From contig RZZN01000032.1 in the NCBI GenBank assembly GCA_009929855.1, positions 1 to 45,457 on the forward strand: 45,457 nt of DNA. The letters run 5' to 3'. The position numbers were made by a program, and so were the translations under genes. The notes under the pieces were generated by a model, which saw nothing but the letters and a program-made list of their open reading frames with translations, made no database searches and was not told the origin of the DNA. Below, piece by piece: positions 24,777 to 35,100 of the stretch. Source of the DNA: Gammaproteobacteria bacterium (GTDB taxonomy: Bacteria; Pseudomonadota; Gammaproteobacteria; Chromatiales; Chromatiaceae). Position 1 is the stretch's first letter, and each line of letters opens with the position of its first letter.

Positions 24777-25474
24777 ATCGACTCATCATCACCGGCGCCA
24801 GCAGTGGCATCGGACGCGCGATCGCCAGACGCTTCCTCCGCGATGGCAGCCTGGTGCTCAACATCGCGCGGCGTCCCTGTCCAGAGCCTGGTGTGGAGAA
24901 TCTGGCCTGCGACCTGGCGGTGCCGGGCGCGGTGGACAGTCTGGCCGAGCCGCTCGCGGAGTGGCTCGCTGGCGCCGCGCGCGTCTGTCTGGTCCACAAT
25001 GCCTCGGTGATGCGGCGCGATCGCGTCGACGCGCTCCCCAGCGACGACCTGCGGGCCGTGCTCGAGCTCAATCTGGTCGCTGCCAACGGCCTGAATCAGC
25101 TGATCCTGCCTCGGATGGGCGAGGGCTCGAGCATCCTCTACATCGGCTCGACCCTGGCCGAGAAGGCAGTGCCGGGCGTGGCCAGCTATGTGATCGCCAA
25201 GCATGCGCTGGCCGGGATGATGCGCGCGACCTGTCAGGATCTCGCCGGTCGGAAGATTCACACCTGCATGCTCTGTCCCGGCTTCACCGACACCGAGCAG
25301 ATCCGCGCGCTGATCGGCGGCAATGACGAGATCCTCGCCGCGCTCACCAGTCTCTCGACCTTCGATCGCCTGATCGAGCCCGCCGAGATCGCCGAGACCA
25401 TCGCCTTCGCGGCACGCACCCCCGTGCTCAACGGCGCACTGATCCACGCCAACCTAGGCCAGCGCGAACGCTAA
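24773..25474 (+). CDS. Short-chain dehydrogenase/reductase, coupled to the pterin gene
   Basis: 233 aa. Nucleotide motif TGASSGIG (7-14), NAS near 77, catalytic S126, Y139 and K143 (YVIAK). The ATG at 24773 overlaps the PTPS-like stop (ATGA), so the two proteins are translationally coupled. Sepiapterin, pteridine and dihydromonapterin reductases (PTR1, FolM) are SDRs, so a pterin reductase is an attractive role here; this is inference from context. An in-frame ATG at 24743 would add ten residues inside the previous gene and is less likely. Confidence 0.87.
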   Translation: MNRLIITGASSGIGRAIARRFLRDGSLVLNIARRPCPEPGVENLACDLAVPGAVDSLAEPLAEWLAGAARVCLVHNASVMRRDRVDALPSDDLRAVLELNLVAANGLNQLILPRMGEGSSILYIGSTLAEKAVPGVASYVIAKHALAGMMRATCQDLAGRKIHTCMLCPGFTDTEQIRALIGGNDEILAALTSLSTFDRLIEPAEIAETIAFAARTPVLNGALIHANLGQRER

Positions 25475-25710
25475 ACCCAAAGGAGTCGGGGCGTCCTCGC
25501 CCCGAGGGAGGAGAGACACGACCAGAGGAGTCGGGGCGTCCCCGCCCCGAGGGAGGAGATGCGCAGCGCTGATCTTGGGCAGAGCGCTTCTGGGGACTCA
25601 TGGAGGTCTCGATTTGGTCTGATGACGGGTGAAGATCCTTACTCGGGGCCAGGAGGCCCCGACTCCTTTGGGACCAGGAGGCACTGACCCCTTTGAGGCG
25701 AGGAGGCCTC
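25475..25710. repeat. Second cluster of REP-like palindromic repeats
   Basis: Three clear units plus a degenerate one. Forward units at 25486-25505 and 25531-25550 (stem TCGGGGCG/CGCCCCGA, 4-nt loop) share the flank AGGAG...GAGGGAGGAG. An inverted unit at 25643-25662 (stem TCGGGGCC/GGCCCCGA, loop AGGA) sits in a 43-bp block nearly identical to 61-104. A weaker hairpin lies at 25694-25712 (GAGGC/GCCTC). Between them 25571-25598 matches 230-258. The cluster fills the gap between two dehydrogenase genes; otherwise the stretch to 25770 is empty. Confidence 0.85.
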
Positions 25711-25770
25711 GATTCTTACTCGCTTGCGGCGGGGCGGATGAAACGGCTTCATTCAACTTGAGGATGCTTG

Positions 25771-26523
25771 ATGACGATGAGACATGTCTGCATCAGCGGG
25801 GGGACCTCGGGTATCGGGTCTGCCTTGGTGGACGCCTTCCTGGGGCAGGGTGATCGTGTCCTGACCTTCGGGCGTGATCCAGGGCGGGTCGCGAGCCTGA
25901 TCGAGCGGCACGGCACGGCGATCGATTCGGGGGCATTGCGCGTCTTGGTCGGTGATGTCAGCGACGCGGCCTTTCGCGCCCATCTGGTCGAGTCGCTGCA
26001 TGCCGACGGCGGTCGCTTGGATGTGCTGGTCAACAATGCCGCCGTGATCCTGAGTCAGGGCGATCTCGAGGAGACGGTCGAGGATTGGCGGCACACGCTC
26101 GAGGTCAATCTGATCGCGCCATTCGCCTTGATTCAGGCCTGTATCCATCTGTTGTCGCGAGGCACCGATCCGGTGGTGATCAATCTCTCATCGGCATGTG
26201 GCCAAGCCGCCTTCGAGACCTGTACCTCGGGGAGCTATTCGGCGAGCAAGGCGGGGCTGGATCTGATGACGCGCCGGTTGGCGATGACGCTTGGCCCGCG
26301 GGGGATTCGGGTCAATGGCGTGGCGCCTGGCGTGGTCGAGTCACCCATGTGGGGCGGTGACCGTGAACTGATCGAGACGACCGCGCGACGCCGTCATCGT
26401 CTGCGCCAGAGCGCGATCGAGCCCGCGGCCATCGCCGATGCGGTGCTCTTCTTGGCCTCGGCGCAGGCGCGGCACATCACCGGCTCGCGGCTGAATGTGG
26501 ATGCGGGCTATACACTTGGCTGA
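25771..26523 (+). CDS. Short-chain dehydrogenase/reductase
   Basis: 250 aa classical SDR: ISGGTSGIG (8-16), VNNAA (87-91), S140/S141, Y156 and K160 (YSASK), and C-terminal ITGSRLNVDAGYTLG, the usual FabG-like ending. Start ATG 25771 is backed by GAGG at 25760-25763. It differs from the preceding dehydrogenase in sequence and is separated from it by 296 bp of repeats, so it may be a separate transcription unit. Substrate not known. Confidence 0.9.
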   Translation: MTMRHVCISGGTSGIGSALVDAFLGQGDRVLTFGRDPGRVASLIERHGTAIDSGALRVLVGDVSDAAFRAHLVESLHADGGRLDVLVNNAAVILSQGDLEETVEDWRHTLEVNLIAPFALIQACIHLLSRGTDPVVINLSSACGQAAFETCTSGSYSASKAGLDLMTRRLAMTLGPRGIRVNGVAPGVVESPMWGGDRELIETTARRRHRLRQSAIEPAAIADAVLFLASAQARHITGSRLNVDAGYTLG

Positions 26524-26542
26524 GCGATACACTTGATTGAGC

Positions 26543-26570
26543 GCCCGTGGCGAGCGCACTCGCCACGGGC
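26543..26570. terminator. Strong hairpin between convergent genes
   Basis: A perfect 12-bp stem, GCCCGTGGCGAG (26543-26554) with CTCGCCACGGGC (26559-26570), closes over the tetraloop CGCA. It lies between the stop of the plus-strand dehydrogenase (26523) and the stop of the minus-strand SCP2-like gene (26578). No U-tract follows on either side, so it is a bidirectional barrier or mRNA 3'-end stabiliser rather than a textbook intrinsic terminator. Confidence 0.7.
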
Positions 26571-26577
26571 CACCGGC

Positions 26578-26997
26578 TCAACCGAGCTCGTCGGTCGGGA
26601 TCTGCTGCATCAGCCCGAAGCTTTTGACGAATGGGTTGGCCATGCGCGGATCCTTCAGCATCGCCTTGTAGTCACCGACCTTGAACTTGAGCTTGCCGGT
26701 CATGAAGGCGGTGCCCATGCCGGCCATGCCGATGCCTTTCTCGACCCATTTGAGCCAATCCTTGAGATCGGCACGCATGTCCCAATTCGCTGGAGGGTCG
26801 CTCTCCGACCAGGTGCCAGCACGCACGCAGATCCCTTTCTCGACGACGAAGATCCCGCGTGGGTTGTCCTCGTCCTTGAAGCCACAGTAGATGACCGAGT
26901 CGAAATCGATCTCGGCGAGCTTCTCGCAGACCTCTGGCTCGGCGTTCCAGGCATCCTTGAGACCATTCATCCAGTCGGCTGAAAAGAGTGCAGGCAT
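26578..26997 (-). CDS. SCP2-like sterol/lipid-carrier domain protein
   Basis: 139 aa single-domain cytoplasmic protein. The beta-sheet and helix pattern (IYCGFKDEDNPRGIFVVEKGICVRAG...ADLKDWLKWVEKG...AFMTGKLKFKVGDYKAMLKDPRMANPFVKSF) fits SCP2-type proteins. ATG 26997 is chosen because AGGAGG lies 9 bp upstream on this strand. A TAAAAT stretch near 27105 could be its -10. The ligand is unknown; bacterial SCP2-like proteins bind acyl-CoA or hydrophobic molecules. Confidence 0.8.
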   Translation of the reverse strand: MPALFSADWMNGLKDAWNAEPEVCEKLAEIDFDSVIYCGFKDEDNPRGIFVVEKGICVRAGTWSESDPPANWDMRADLKDWLKWVEKGIGMAGMGTAFMTGKLKFKVGDYKAMLKDPRMANPFVKSFGLMQQIPTDELG

Positions 26998-27122
26998 TCT
27001 CGTTGTCCTCCTGTTTGGTGACGACATTGGACCGCTCGAGCACGGCGGTCCAGTGAATGGAAGCGGCTGGGGCCGGTTGGCCGCGCCACGTCAGACTGAT
27101 TTTACCCCATTCGCTGGTTATT

Positions 27123-28646
27123 TTAGCCGAAGTCGAGTCGAAAGCCCGCCGCGGCGAGGCGCTCGGACTCTTGCTCCAGCTCGATGCGGGTCAGTGGATG
27201 CGCGGCGAGCCACTCATCCGGGAAGCGCAGGATCAGCTGCTGACCATCCACCGTGAGTTGCGTCTCGGGCTTGTTGCCGCCTGAGCGACCACGGTGCAGC
27301 AGGACGGCGATGCGCAGCAGCACGCAGAGTCGCGCGGCCGTATCGCGCACCTCGCGCGGCAGGTCGGCGAAGTCGGCCAGCGGGAGACGCCGCCGATGGC
27401 CGAGCACCAAGGCTGCGAGCAGCATCTGCTCGGGACGGGTGAAACCGGGCAGATCGGCGTTGCTCAAGAGATAGGCGCCGTGACGCTGATATTGCGAGTG
27501 CGCCACGAGTAGACCGATCTCGTGCAGACGCGCCGCCCAGGCCAGCATGAGCGCGAGATTGGGATCCTCCAGCGACCAGCTCGCGGCGACCTGTCGATGC
27601 AGCGTCAAGGCGGTGGCCCGCACCCGTCGGGCATGCTCCTGATCGATCTGGAAGTGCCGGCAGAGTGTCAGCACGGTGCGCTCGCGCACGTCCTCGTGAT
27701 GGGCTCGGCCCATCATCTCGTAGAGGATCCCCTCGCGCAGGGCATATTCGGAGACCTGCATGTGCTCGATCCGCAGGGTCTCGAAGACCGCCCGCAACAC
27801 CGCGACACCGCCAACGAACACGGGCTTGCGCTCCTCGGAGAGTCCATCGAGCTGGAGTGCGGAGACCCGGCCAGCCGCGATCAGTGCCTCGCGCAAACGC
27901 TCGAGTGACGTCGCGGTGATCCCATGCTCGCTCCAGCCGGCGGCCTCGACGACCGCCGCGATCGAGCGGATGGTCCCGGAGCTACCGACCGCCATGCTCC
28001 AGCCCGATTTGCGAAAGATCTCACGGACAGGTCTGACCTCGAGTGCGCCCCCGAGCTCGGCGCGCTCCATCGCGCGGGCGGTGATCCGCCCGTCGGCGAA
28101 ATAACGCCGTGAGAGGCTGACACAACCCATGTTGAGACTTTCACGCAGACGTGGCGAGAATCTGACCCCGACGATGATCTCGGTGCTGCCGCCGCCGATG
28201 TCGACCACCAGTCGACGCTCATCCCCTGCCGCCAGATCGTGCGCCACACCCAGATAGATGAGTCGCGCCTCCTCGCGCCCGGCGATGACCTCGATCGGAT
28301 GGCCGAGCGCTGACTCGGCGAGTGACAAAAATCCATTCTCTGGCGCGAGTTGGCGCAATGTATTGGTGCCGACCGCCCGCACGCTGCCGGCTGGAAAGCC
28401 GCGGAGCCGCTGTCCGAAGCGCTCCAGACAGGCGAGGGCGCGCGCGGCCACCTGGGGCTCCAAGTCCTTGTCGTCGGTCAGCCCCTCGCCGAGCCGCACC
28501 ATCTCCTTGAGCCGGTCGGTGACCTGCATGTGGCCATCATCGATGCGGGCCACGATCATGTGAAAACTGTTCGAGCCCAGGTCGATGGCCGCGACATCCC
28601 GCCGCCGGTTGGTCTCGACAGGGTCCGGTCGGGGGGCTTCAAGCAT
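27123..28646 (-). CDS. ppx: Exopolyphosphatase / pppGpp phosphohydrolase family (Ppx/GppA)
   Basis: 507 aa. ASKHA-fold motifs: AIDLGSNSFHMIVARI (20-35), DIGGGSTEIIVG for the second phosphate loop, GSSGTIRSIAAV for the adenosine-like site; the C-terminal half (about 320-480) is the HD-like helical domain. Hydrolyses terminal phosphate of polyphosphate or pppGpp; the two activities cannot be separated from sequence. Its nearness to pst-phoU fits phosphate storage control. ACGGAG precedes ATG 28646. Monocistronic, divergent from recQ. Confidence 0.92.
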   Translation of the reverse strand: MLEAPRPDPVETNRRRDVAAIDLGSNSFHMIVARIDDGHMQVTDRLKEMVRLGEGLTDDKDLEPQVAARALACLERFGQRLRGFPAGSVRAVGTNTLRQLAPENGFLSLAESALGHPIEVIAGREEARLIYLGVAHDLAAGDERRLVVDIGGGSTEIIVGVRFSPRLRESLNMGCVSLSRRYFADGRITARAMERAELGGALEVRPVREIFRKSGWSMAVGSSGTIRSIAAVVEAAGWSEHGITATSLERLREALIAAGRVSALQLDGLSEERKPVFVGGVAVLRAVFETLRIEHMQVSEYALREGILYEMMGRAHHEDVRERTVLTLCRHFQIDQEHARRVRATALTLHRQVAASWSLEDPNLALMLAWAARLHEIGLLVAHSQYQRHGAYLLSNADLPGFTRPEQMLLAALVLGHRRRLPLADFADLPREVRDTAARLCVLLRIAVLLHRGRSGGNKPETQLTVDGQQLILRFPDEWLAAHPLTRIELEQESERLAAAGFRLDFG

Positions 28647-28893
28647 GCGACGGCTCCGTTGTATAGTGATCGGGAGTCAGTCGTCGGAGTTGCTCATATC
28701 ATTGATCGATCAAAATTTTTACGTGGACGAAGAGCGCAATCCGACGCACGACGAGTCTCTGCATCGGGTGGCATGGTAGCAGAAGCCGGGTGGCCGATTG
28801 TGACGAAACGCTTGACACGGCGGGGCGGGCGCTGGCCATTCGTACACGAAAGATCTATCATCCTGTCTGGCTGTCTCACAGCAGGTGACACGG
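28647..28893. promoter_or_regulatory. Divergent ppx-recQ promoter region
   Basis: 247 bp with the only strongly A+T-rich patch nearby (28700-28722). It contains a perfect 12-bp palindrome TTGATCGATCAA at 28702-28713 next to AAAATTTTTA, a possible operator or DNA-bending site. TTGACA at 28812-28817 is a good -35 hexamer toward recQ, but I see no convincing -10 at 17 bp. Confidence 0.4.
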
Positions 28894-31086
28894 ATGCATG
28901 ACACATCACTGCGGATCCTCAATCGAGTCTTCGGTTACGACCACTTTCGCGGTGCCCAAGCCGAGATCATCGCGCATGTGCTCGGTGGCGGCGACGCCTT
29001 GGTGCTGATGCCCACGGGTGGGGGCAAGTCGCTCTGCTATCAGATCCCAGCGCTGCTGAGGCCCGGGGTGGCCGTGGTGATCTCGCCACTGATCGCGCTC
29101 ATGCAGGATCAGGTCGATGCGCTGCGCCAACTCGGCGTCAAGGCGGCCTATCTGAACTCGATGCAAACCGCGGCGGAGGCCATGAAGGTCGAGGAGGCGG
29201 TGCGTGCTGGCGCGCTCGATCTGGTCTACGTGGCCCCGGAGCGACTCCTCACCGAGCGTTTTCTCGACCTGCTCGGACAGACGCGGATCGCGCTCTTTGC
29301 CATCGACGAGGCCCATTGCGTATCGCGCTGGGGGCACGACTTCAGACCCGAGTACACTCGACTCGATGTGCTGCACGCACGCTGGCCTGAGGTCCCGCGC
29401 ATCGCGCTCACCGCCACCGCCGACGCCCCGACCCGCGCCGAGATCCTCAGCTGTCTCGGGTTGGGCCAGGCACGTCAGTTCGTCTCGAGCTTCGATCGGC
29501 CGAACATCCGCTATCGCATCGTCGAGAAGAGCAATCCGCATCAGCAGTTCCTGAGCTTCTTGCGTGCCGAGCATCCAGAGGAGGCCGGCATCGTCTATTG
29601 TCTGTCGCGGCGCAAGGTCGAGGAGACGGCTGCCTTTCTGGAATCGGCTGGTTTCGTGTCCTTGCCTTACCATGCGGGTCTGCCGCCGGAGATGCGGCGC
29701 GCCCATCAGGCCCGTTTCCTGCGTGAGGATGGGCTCATCATGGTCGCCACCATCGCCTTCGGGATGGGTATCGACAAGCCCGATGTACGCTTCGTGGCGC
29801 ATCTGGATCTGCCCAAGAGCATCGAGGCCTATTATCAGGAGACCGGGCGGGCGGGGCGTGACGGCGAGCCGGCGAATGCCTGGATGGCTTATGGGATCAG
29901 TGATCTGGTGATGCTGCGCCGCTTCATCGCGGAGTCCACGGCCGATGAGCACTTCAAGCGCATCGAGATGCAGAAGCTCGACGGCATGCTCGGTTTTTGC
30001 GAGACCACCGAATGCCGCCGCCAGGTCCTGCTCGGTTATTTCGGCGAGCCGCTGGCGAGCCCCTGCGGCAACTGTGACACCTGTCTGGAGCCGGTGGCGA
30101 CCCTGGATGGAACGGTGCTCGCCCAGAAGGCGTTGTCCTGTATCTATCGCACGGGTCAGCGTTTCGGCGCGCTCCATCTGGTGGATGTGCTGCTCGGCAA
30201 GGACAGCGCGCGGATCCGCCGGCTCGGTCATGAGCAGATCAGCACCTACGGGATCGGACGCGAGCTGAGCGCGGCCCAGTGGCGCTCGGTCTATCGTCAG
30301 CTGATCGCCGCCGGTCTGGTCGCCGTCGATCTGGAGGGGCATGGCGCTTTGCGGCTCACCGAACAGGCGCGTCCGGTGCTGCGTGGCGAGCGCAGGATCC
30401 GTCTGCGCCAGCACAGCGAGACCAAGCGTGTGAGCCGCGACCGTCGTCAGGCCTTCCAACTGCCGAGCGACCCGGAGGCGGTGGCGCTCTGGGAGGCGCT
30501 GCGTCAACACCGGCGCGCCGTGGCCGATGCACTCGAGGTGCCGGCCTATCATGTCTTCAGCGACGTCACGCTGCGCGAGATGTTGCTGCTGCGCCCGCTC
30601 GATCGGACCGAGCTGAGCCGTATCTCAGGGGTGGGACAGGTGAAGCTGGAGCGTTTCGGCGAGGGCTTTCTCGGGGTGCTCGCGGCACATGAGGCGACCC
30701 ATGGTCGACCCGCCGATCTGCCGCCGGCCGCGGCCGCCCATGTGATCGCGCCGGCGGTCGAGGAGGATCTGAGCGACACGGTGCGCGAGAGCATCGAGCG
30801 GTTTCGTGCCGGTGAGTCGGTCGCGACGATCGCGGCAGGGCGCCTGCTCAAGGTCGGGACCGTCTACAACCATCTGGCACAGGCCATCGCGCGTGGCGAA
30901 CTCTCGGTCAAGCAAGTCGTGGGGCTCGACGACCACAGCATCCGCGGCATCGAGCTGGCCATCGAGGCGCTTCCCAATGAGTCGTCACAGGCGTTGAAGC
31001 CGGTCTACGATTCATTCGATGGGCGCTATGACTATGGTCTGCTTCGCTGCGTGCGTGCCGGCATGGGGATTCTGGAGCGCGATTGA
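28894..31086 (+). CDS. recQ: ATP-dependent DNA helicase RecQ
   Basis: 730 aa 3'-5' superfamily 2 helicase. Walker [16 protein letters not shown], Walker B/aromatic loop [17 protein letters not shown], motif VI region [10 protein letters not shown]. Zinc-binding cysteines CETTECRRQ...CGNCDTC, the RQC winged helix, then an HRDC domain (about 525-605). A C-terminal addition of about 100 residues ([29 protein letters not shown]) is a helix-turn-helix of the HTH_40 type, making it longer than the 609 aa E. coli enzyme. ATG 28894 chosen; an in-frame GTG lies at 28885. Roles in recombination and fork repair. Confidence 0.95.
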   Translation: MHDTSLRILNRVFGYDHFRGAQAEIIAHVLGGGDALVLMPTGGGKSLCYQIPALLRPGVAVVISPLIALMQDQVDALRQLGVKAAYLNSMQTAAEAMKVEEAVRAGALDLVYVAPERLLTERFLDLLGQTRIALFAIDEAHCVSRWGHDFRPEYTRLDVLHARWPEVPRIALTATADAPTRAEILSCLGLGQARQFVSSFDRPNIRYRIVEKSNPHQQFLSFLRAEHPEEAGIVYCLSRRKVEETAAFLESAGFVSLPYHAGLPPEMRRAHQARFLREDGLIMVATIAFGMGIDKPDVRFVAHLDLPKSIEAYYQETGRAGRDGEPANAWMAYGISDLVMLRRFIAESTADEHFKRIEMQKLDGMLGFCETTECRRQVLLGYFGEPLASPCGNCDTCLEPVATLDGTVLAQKALSCIYRTGQRFGALHLVDVLLGKDSARIRRLGHEQISTYGIGRELSAAQWRSVYRQLIAAGLVAVDLEGHGALRLTEQARPVLRGERRIRLRQHSETKRVSRDRRQAFQLPSDPEAVALWEALRQHRRAVADALEVPAYHVFSDVTLREMLLLRPLDRTELSRISGVGQVKLERFGEGFLGVLAAHEATHGRPADLPPAAAAHVIAPAVEEDLSDTVRESIERFRAGESVATIAAGRLLKVGTVYNHLAQAIARGELSVKQVVGLDDHSIRGIELAIEALPNESSQALKPVYDSFDGRYDYGLLRCVRAGMGILERD

Positions 31087-31108
31087 TGCGTTGGCCGTGC
31101 CCCTGGGC

Positions 31109-32077
31109 TCAGTGCCACAGCCCCGTGATGTGCCAGCGTGGCGCACCCATTCTGGACGGGGTGAAGGGCAGGGTGGCCGCCCAGTCGACCCCATCTGGGA
31201 AGGCGAGGGCTGCCGGACGTGCCTCGGGCGTTGGGACGAGCTCGAGCAAACGGGCGATGCGCTGCTCGGTGGGCGGATGGGTGCGCAGCAAGGAGGGATC
31301 CGGCAAACGTCGTCCCGGCAGCATCAGCTGCTCCCAGAAGCGGCCCTGGCTGAGCTCCAGACGCTCCAATGCAGCGGCCAGTCCGATCGGATCTCCAGTG
31401 AGCTCGGCGGCCGTGCGATCGGCCTCGTACTCGCGATTGCGCGAGAGTGCCAGTTGAGCCAGCGCGCTCAAGCTCGGCGCGGCGATCATCACCAGCAGTG
31501 CGCCGATGGGCGGTGTCGCCAGATCGAGGATCATCAGCGGGATCATCAAGATGAGCAGGATCTGACCGATCAGCGCCAGGAGGCTGGTGATGCGGCTCAG
31601 TGTATCGGCAAAGGTCATGACCTGGATGTCGCCATTGGCCACATGGGCCAGCTCATGGGCCAGCACCCCGATGAGCTGGCGCCGATCGAGCTGACGCAGC
31701 AGACCGTCGGAGAGCAGGATGGCCGCATCATCACGGTGCCCGGTCGCGAAGGCGTTGATCATCCGGCTCGGCAGATAGTAGAGACGCGGCAGCCGCGGCA
31801 GCGCGGCGCGCGCGGCCAAGATGTCGAGGATCGCATAGAGACCAGGGGCCTGGCGCGGCGAGAGCGCACGGGCGCCATACATCCCCAGCAAGAGCCGCGG
31901 CGAGGCCATCGGATTGATCAGATAGAGTATGGCGATCCCAATCAGGGTGCCCCACAGGAAGAGCGCTCCGCCAACCACCCAAGCCAGATAGCCAAGCAAA
32001 AGCCCGAGCACCCCCAGCAGTCCGATCTGCTGCAGGCCATTGCGAAGCTTGTGCTGGAACAGACGTTGATGATCCAT
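31109..32077 (-). CDS. htpX: M48-family membrane metalloprotease HtpX-like
   Basis: 322 aa. Two N-terminal TM helices (about 16-36, 38-57), zinc site HELAH (141-145) with third ligand E216 in NREYEADRTA, and two further hydrophobic stretches (about 160-210). HtpX degrades misfolded membrane proteins. It is about 30 aa longer than E. coli HtpX, with the extra at the C-terminus. Last gene of the leftward series, 30 bp after the EAL-protein gene and convergent with recQ. No good ribosome site is seen before ATG 32077. Confidence 0.9.
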   Translation of the reverse strand: MDHQRLFQHKLRNGLQQIGLLGVLGLLLGYLAWVVGGALFLWGTLIGIAILYLINPMASPRLLLGMYGARALSPRQAPGLYAILDILAARAALPRLPRLYYLPSRMINAFATGHRDDAAILLSDGLLRQLDRRQLIGVLAHELAHVANGDIQVMTFADTLSRITSLLALIGQILLILMIPLMILDLATPPIGALLVMIAAPSLSALAQLALSRNREYEADRTAAELTGDPIGLAAALERLELSQGRFWEQLMLPGRRLPDPSLLRTHPPTEQRIARLLELVPTPEARPAALAFPDGVDWAATLPFTPSRMGAPRWHITGLWH

Positions 32078-32107
32078 GAGGAGAAGATCGGGTCTGAAAT
32101 GGACAAT

Positions 32108-35100
32108 CTAACCCGCGCTGGCCCTGATTCGTCCTGGCATCACGCCACCGACGCGAATCCCGGGTTCATCGCGCACACCCAACGCCCCATCTTTGAGCGC
32201 CCCCCGCTCCCGCAACCACCGCTCCAGGTCCGCCGCCGCCCCTGGCGGCGCGTACAGATAACCCTGGGCCTGGTCGCAACCCATGCACCTGAGCTGGCTG
32301 GCGAGTGGCGCGTCCTCCACACCTTCGGCGATGGTACACAGCTTCAGGCCATAGGCCATGTTGATGATGGCCTGAACAATGGCACGATCCTGGTCATGGG
32401 TGGCCATATCGAGGATGAAGGAGCGATCGATCTTGAGCTTATCGACCTGGAATTGCTTGAGATAGGCCAGGCTGGAGTAGCCGGTGCCAAAGTCATCGAT
32501 CGCCAGGCGGATACCCAGCGACTTCCAGGCTGCCACGATTTCCAGCACGGATTCCTCGCCCCGCAACAGGATGGATTCGGTCAGCTCCAGTTCCAGACCG
32601 CACGGATCCAGGCCACTCTTGTGCAGCGCCGCGCGGACATCCTCCTCGACCTTTCGCTGGCGGAAATGCGCGGCGGATAGGTTCACCGCCACCACCAGGT
32701 CCGGCCAGTCCGCGGCCCGCCAGGCAGCCGCCTGACGACAGGCCTCATGCAGCACCCAGCGGCTGATGGGCACGATGAGCCCACTCTCCTCGGCCACATC
32801 GAGGAAATGCCCAGGCGCGAGCAACCCCATGCCTGGTCTTTGCCAGCGCAGCAGGGCCTCGACCCCCACCAGGCGCCCGCTTTGCAGATCGACCTGAGGC
32901 TGATAGTGGAGGACGAACTCATGACGTTCCAGGGCCTCGCGCAAGGCATCGCGGATCTGGATGAAGCGCATCAACTCGTCGTTCATGCACGGCTCGAAAA
33001 AGCGATACGTCTGGCACCCGGCGCGCTTGGCCTCGTAGAGGGCGGTGTCGGCATGACGCATCAGGGTCTCGCCATCGGCCCCGTCACGGGGGTAGAGGGC
33101 GACGCCGAGGGAGAGACTGACATAGACCTGGTGGCCATCGAGTTCGAAGGCTTGGGCAAAATGGTTGATGAGACGGTCGCACAGACTGGCCAGGTTCGCC
33201 AGTCCATGTTCCTTTCCCACCTCCGGCAGGACCAGCAGGAATTCGTCCGCGGCTAGGCGGCAAAGGCTGTCTTCCGCCCGCAGGCGCCCGGTCAGACGCC
33301 AGGCGACGCCTTGGAGCAGCTTGTCACCCAGGAGATGGCCATAACTGTCATTGATGTGCTTGAAGTGGTCCAGGTCGAGGTAGAGCACCGCCAGTTGGCG
33401 CTGGTGGCGTTGGGCTTGGGCCAGTTTTTGGGCGAGACAGTCCAGTCCCAGCACGCGGTTGGGCAGGCCGGTCAGGGCGTCATAATAGGCCAGGTATTCG
33501 ACTCGTGCCTGGGCCTGCTTTTGTTCCGTGATGTCGTTCCACACCACATGGAGCTGTTGCCGGTTGCCGCGCCGGATGGCGGTCAGGAGGACCCGGGAAG
33601 GGAAGGGCTCGCCGCCGACCCGCAGGCTCTCCCACTCGAACTCGTGGGCGCCGTGCTCCAGGGCCAGGCGGATATGTTCGGCCATCCGTGCGGTGGCGGG
33701 GCTGCCATCGGCCAGGACGGGAGTTGAGAAATCACCGGCGGTATGGCCAATCAACTGCTCCGGGGTCACCGCGCGCAGCATCTCAAGCGTGGCCCGGTTG
33801 GCGGCAATGAAGCGGTCGCCTTCCATCAGGGCGAGGGGCTGGCGGGTCTCCTCGAACAGGGTGCGAAAGCCCTCCTCGCTCTCCCGCAGGGCCTCATTGG
33901 CGGCGCGCAGGGCCTGGGTGCGCGCTTCGACCTTAAGTTCGAGTTGCGCGCTCAGCTCCCGGAGACGCTGCTCGCTCTCCTGCAGGCGCTGCTCGGCCTG
34001 CTTGCGCTGGGTGATATCGGCCATCACCGTTAGGAAATACTCCTGGCCCTGGCTGCGAATGACCTCGCCGGAGAAGAGACCATCCCGCCGCACCCCGTCC
34101 TTGCGTCGCACCTGGAGCTCGATATCACGAAACCGTCCCTGGGTCTGCAACTGGTCAGCCACGGTTTGCTGGTACGTCGGGTCCTCAAAGAGTCCCAGTT
34201 CCGCGGAGGTCTGGCCGATCACCTCCGCCCGGGTATAGCCCAGGGTATCGAGAAAGGCCTGGTTGACATCGGCTAAGCGCCGCTCCGGCAGGCGGGTCAG
34301 GGCCATCGGGGCCGGGTTGCTGTGGAACAGGCGCTCGAAACGCTGCTGCGCCTCCTGTTCCGCCCGCAGGTCCTTGCTGAGCCCGTAGATACAGTCGGCG
34401 CCATTCCAGCGCCCCGGCCAGATGCGGGTCTCGACGGGGATCGGGAGCCCATCCTTGCTGGCCAAGGGCAAGGGGCAAGCCTGACGCTCGCCGCGGAACA
34501 TGGCGGCGAAGATGTCCGCGGCCTCCACCCGACAGTCCGCGGGATGGAGATCCAGCACCCCCAAGCTCGACAGTTCAGTCTCGTCATAGCCCAGGGTCCG
34601 CTGGCAGGCCGGATTGGCGAACAGGATGCGGCCATCGGGGGCGGCGACGACGATCAGATCGCCCACGGTCTCAAAAAAGGCCCGGAAGTTGGCGGCGCTC
34701 TCGGTCAGTGCCTGCTCGGCGTGGTGCCGTTCCCGGATCTCCGCCTCCAGGGCGGCGGTTCGTTCGACGACCCGCCGCTCCAGGTCGGCATGCTGCCGCT
34801 GGATCTCCGCCTGGGAGGCGAGCAGTGACTGTTCCGTGGCCTTGAGGTCCCGGAACAGGGTCAGGAAGGGGTCGCGAATGGCCGTGACGAAAATCGCGCG
34901 GTAGAGCAGATAGTAGGCCACCAGCTTGAGCAGATGGCCCGCCATGTTGGCCAGGTCATAGACGCCGATGTAGGCGGTGAAGGCGAGCTCTTGAGCGATG
35001 GTGACTAGGGCCATGGCCTGCAAGAAACGATAAGCCGTGGGATGGAGCGCCGCGCGCACCCGGTGCAGTCCGACCACCCCGGCCAGGATGATGGCCACGA

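Noticed and set aside
28906-30552. Antisense open frame (548 codons) opposite recQ
   Set aside because: The opposite strand has full RecQ helicase motifs; the antisense product has none.
31019-32680. Plus-strand open frame (553 codons) across htpX and the EAL gene
   Set aside because: It crosses two clearly assigned minus-strand genes and has no recognisable domain.
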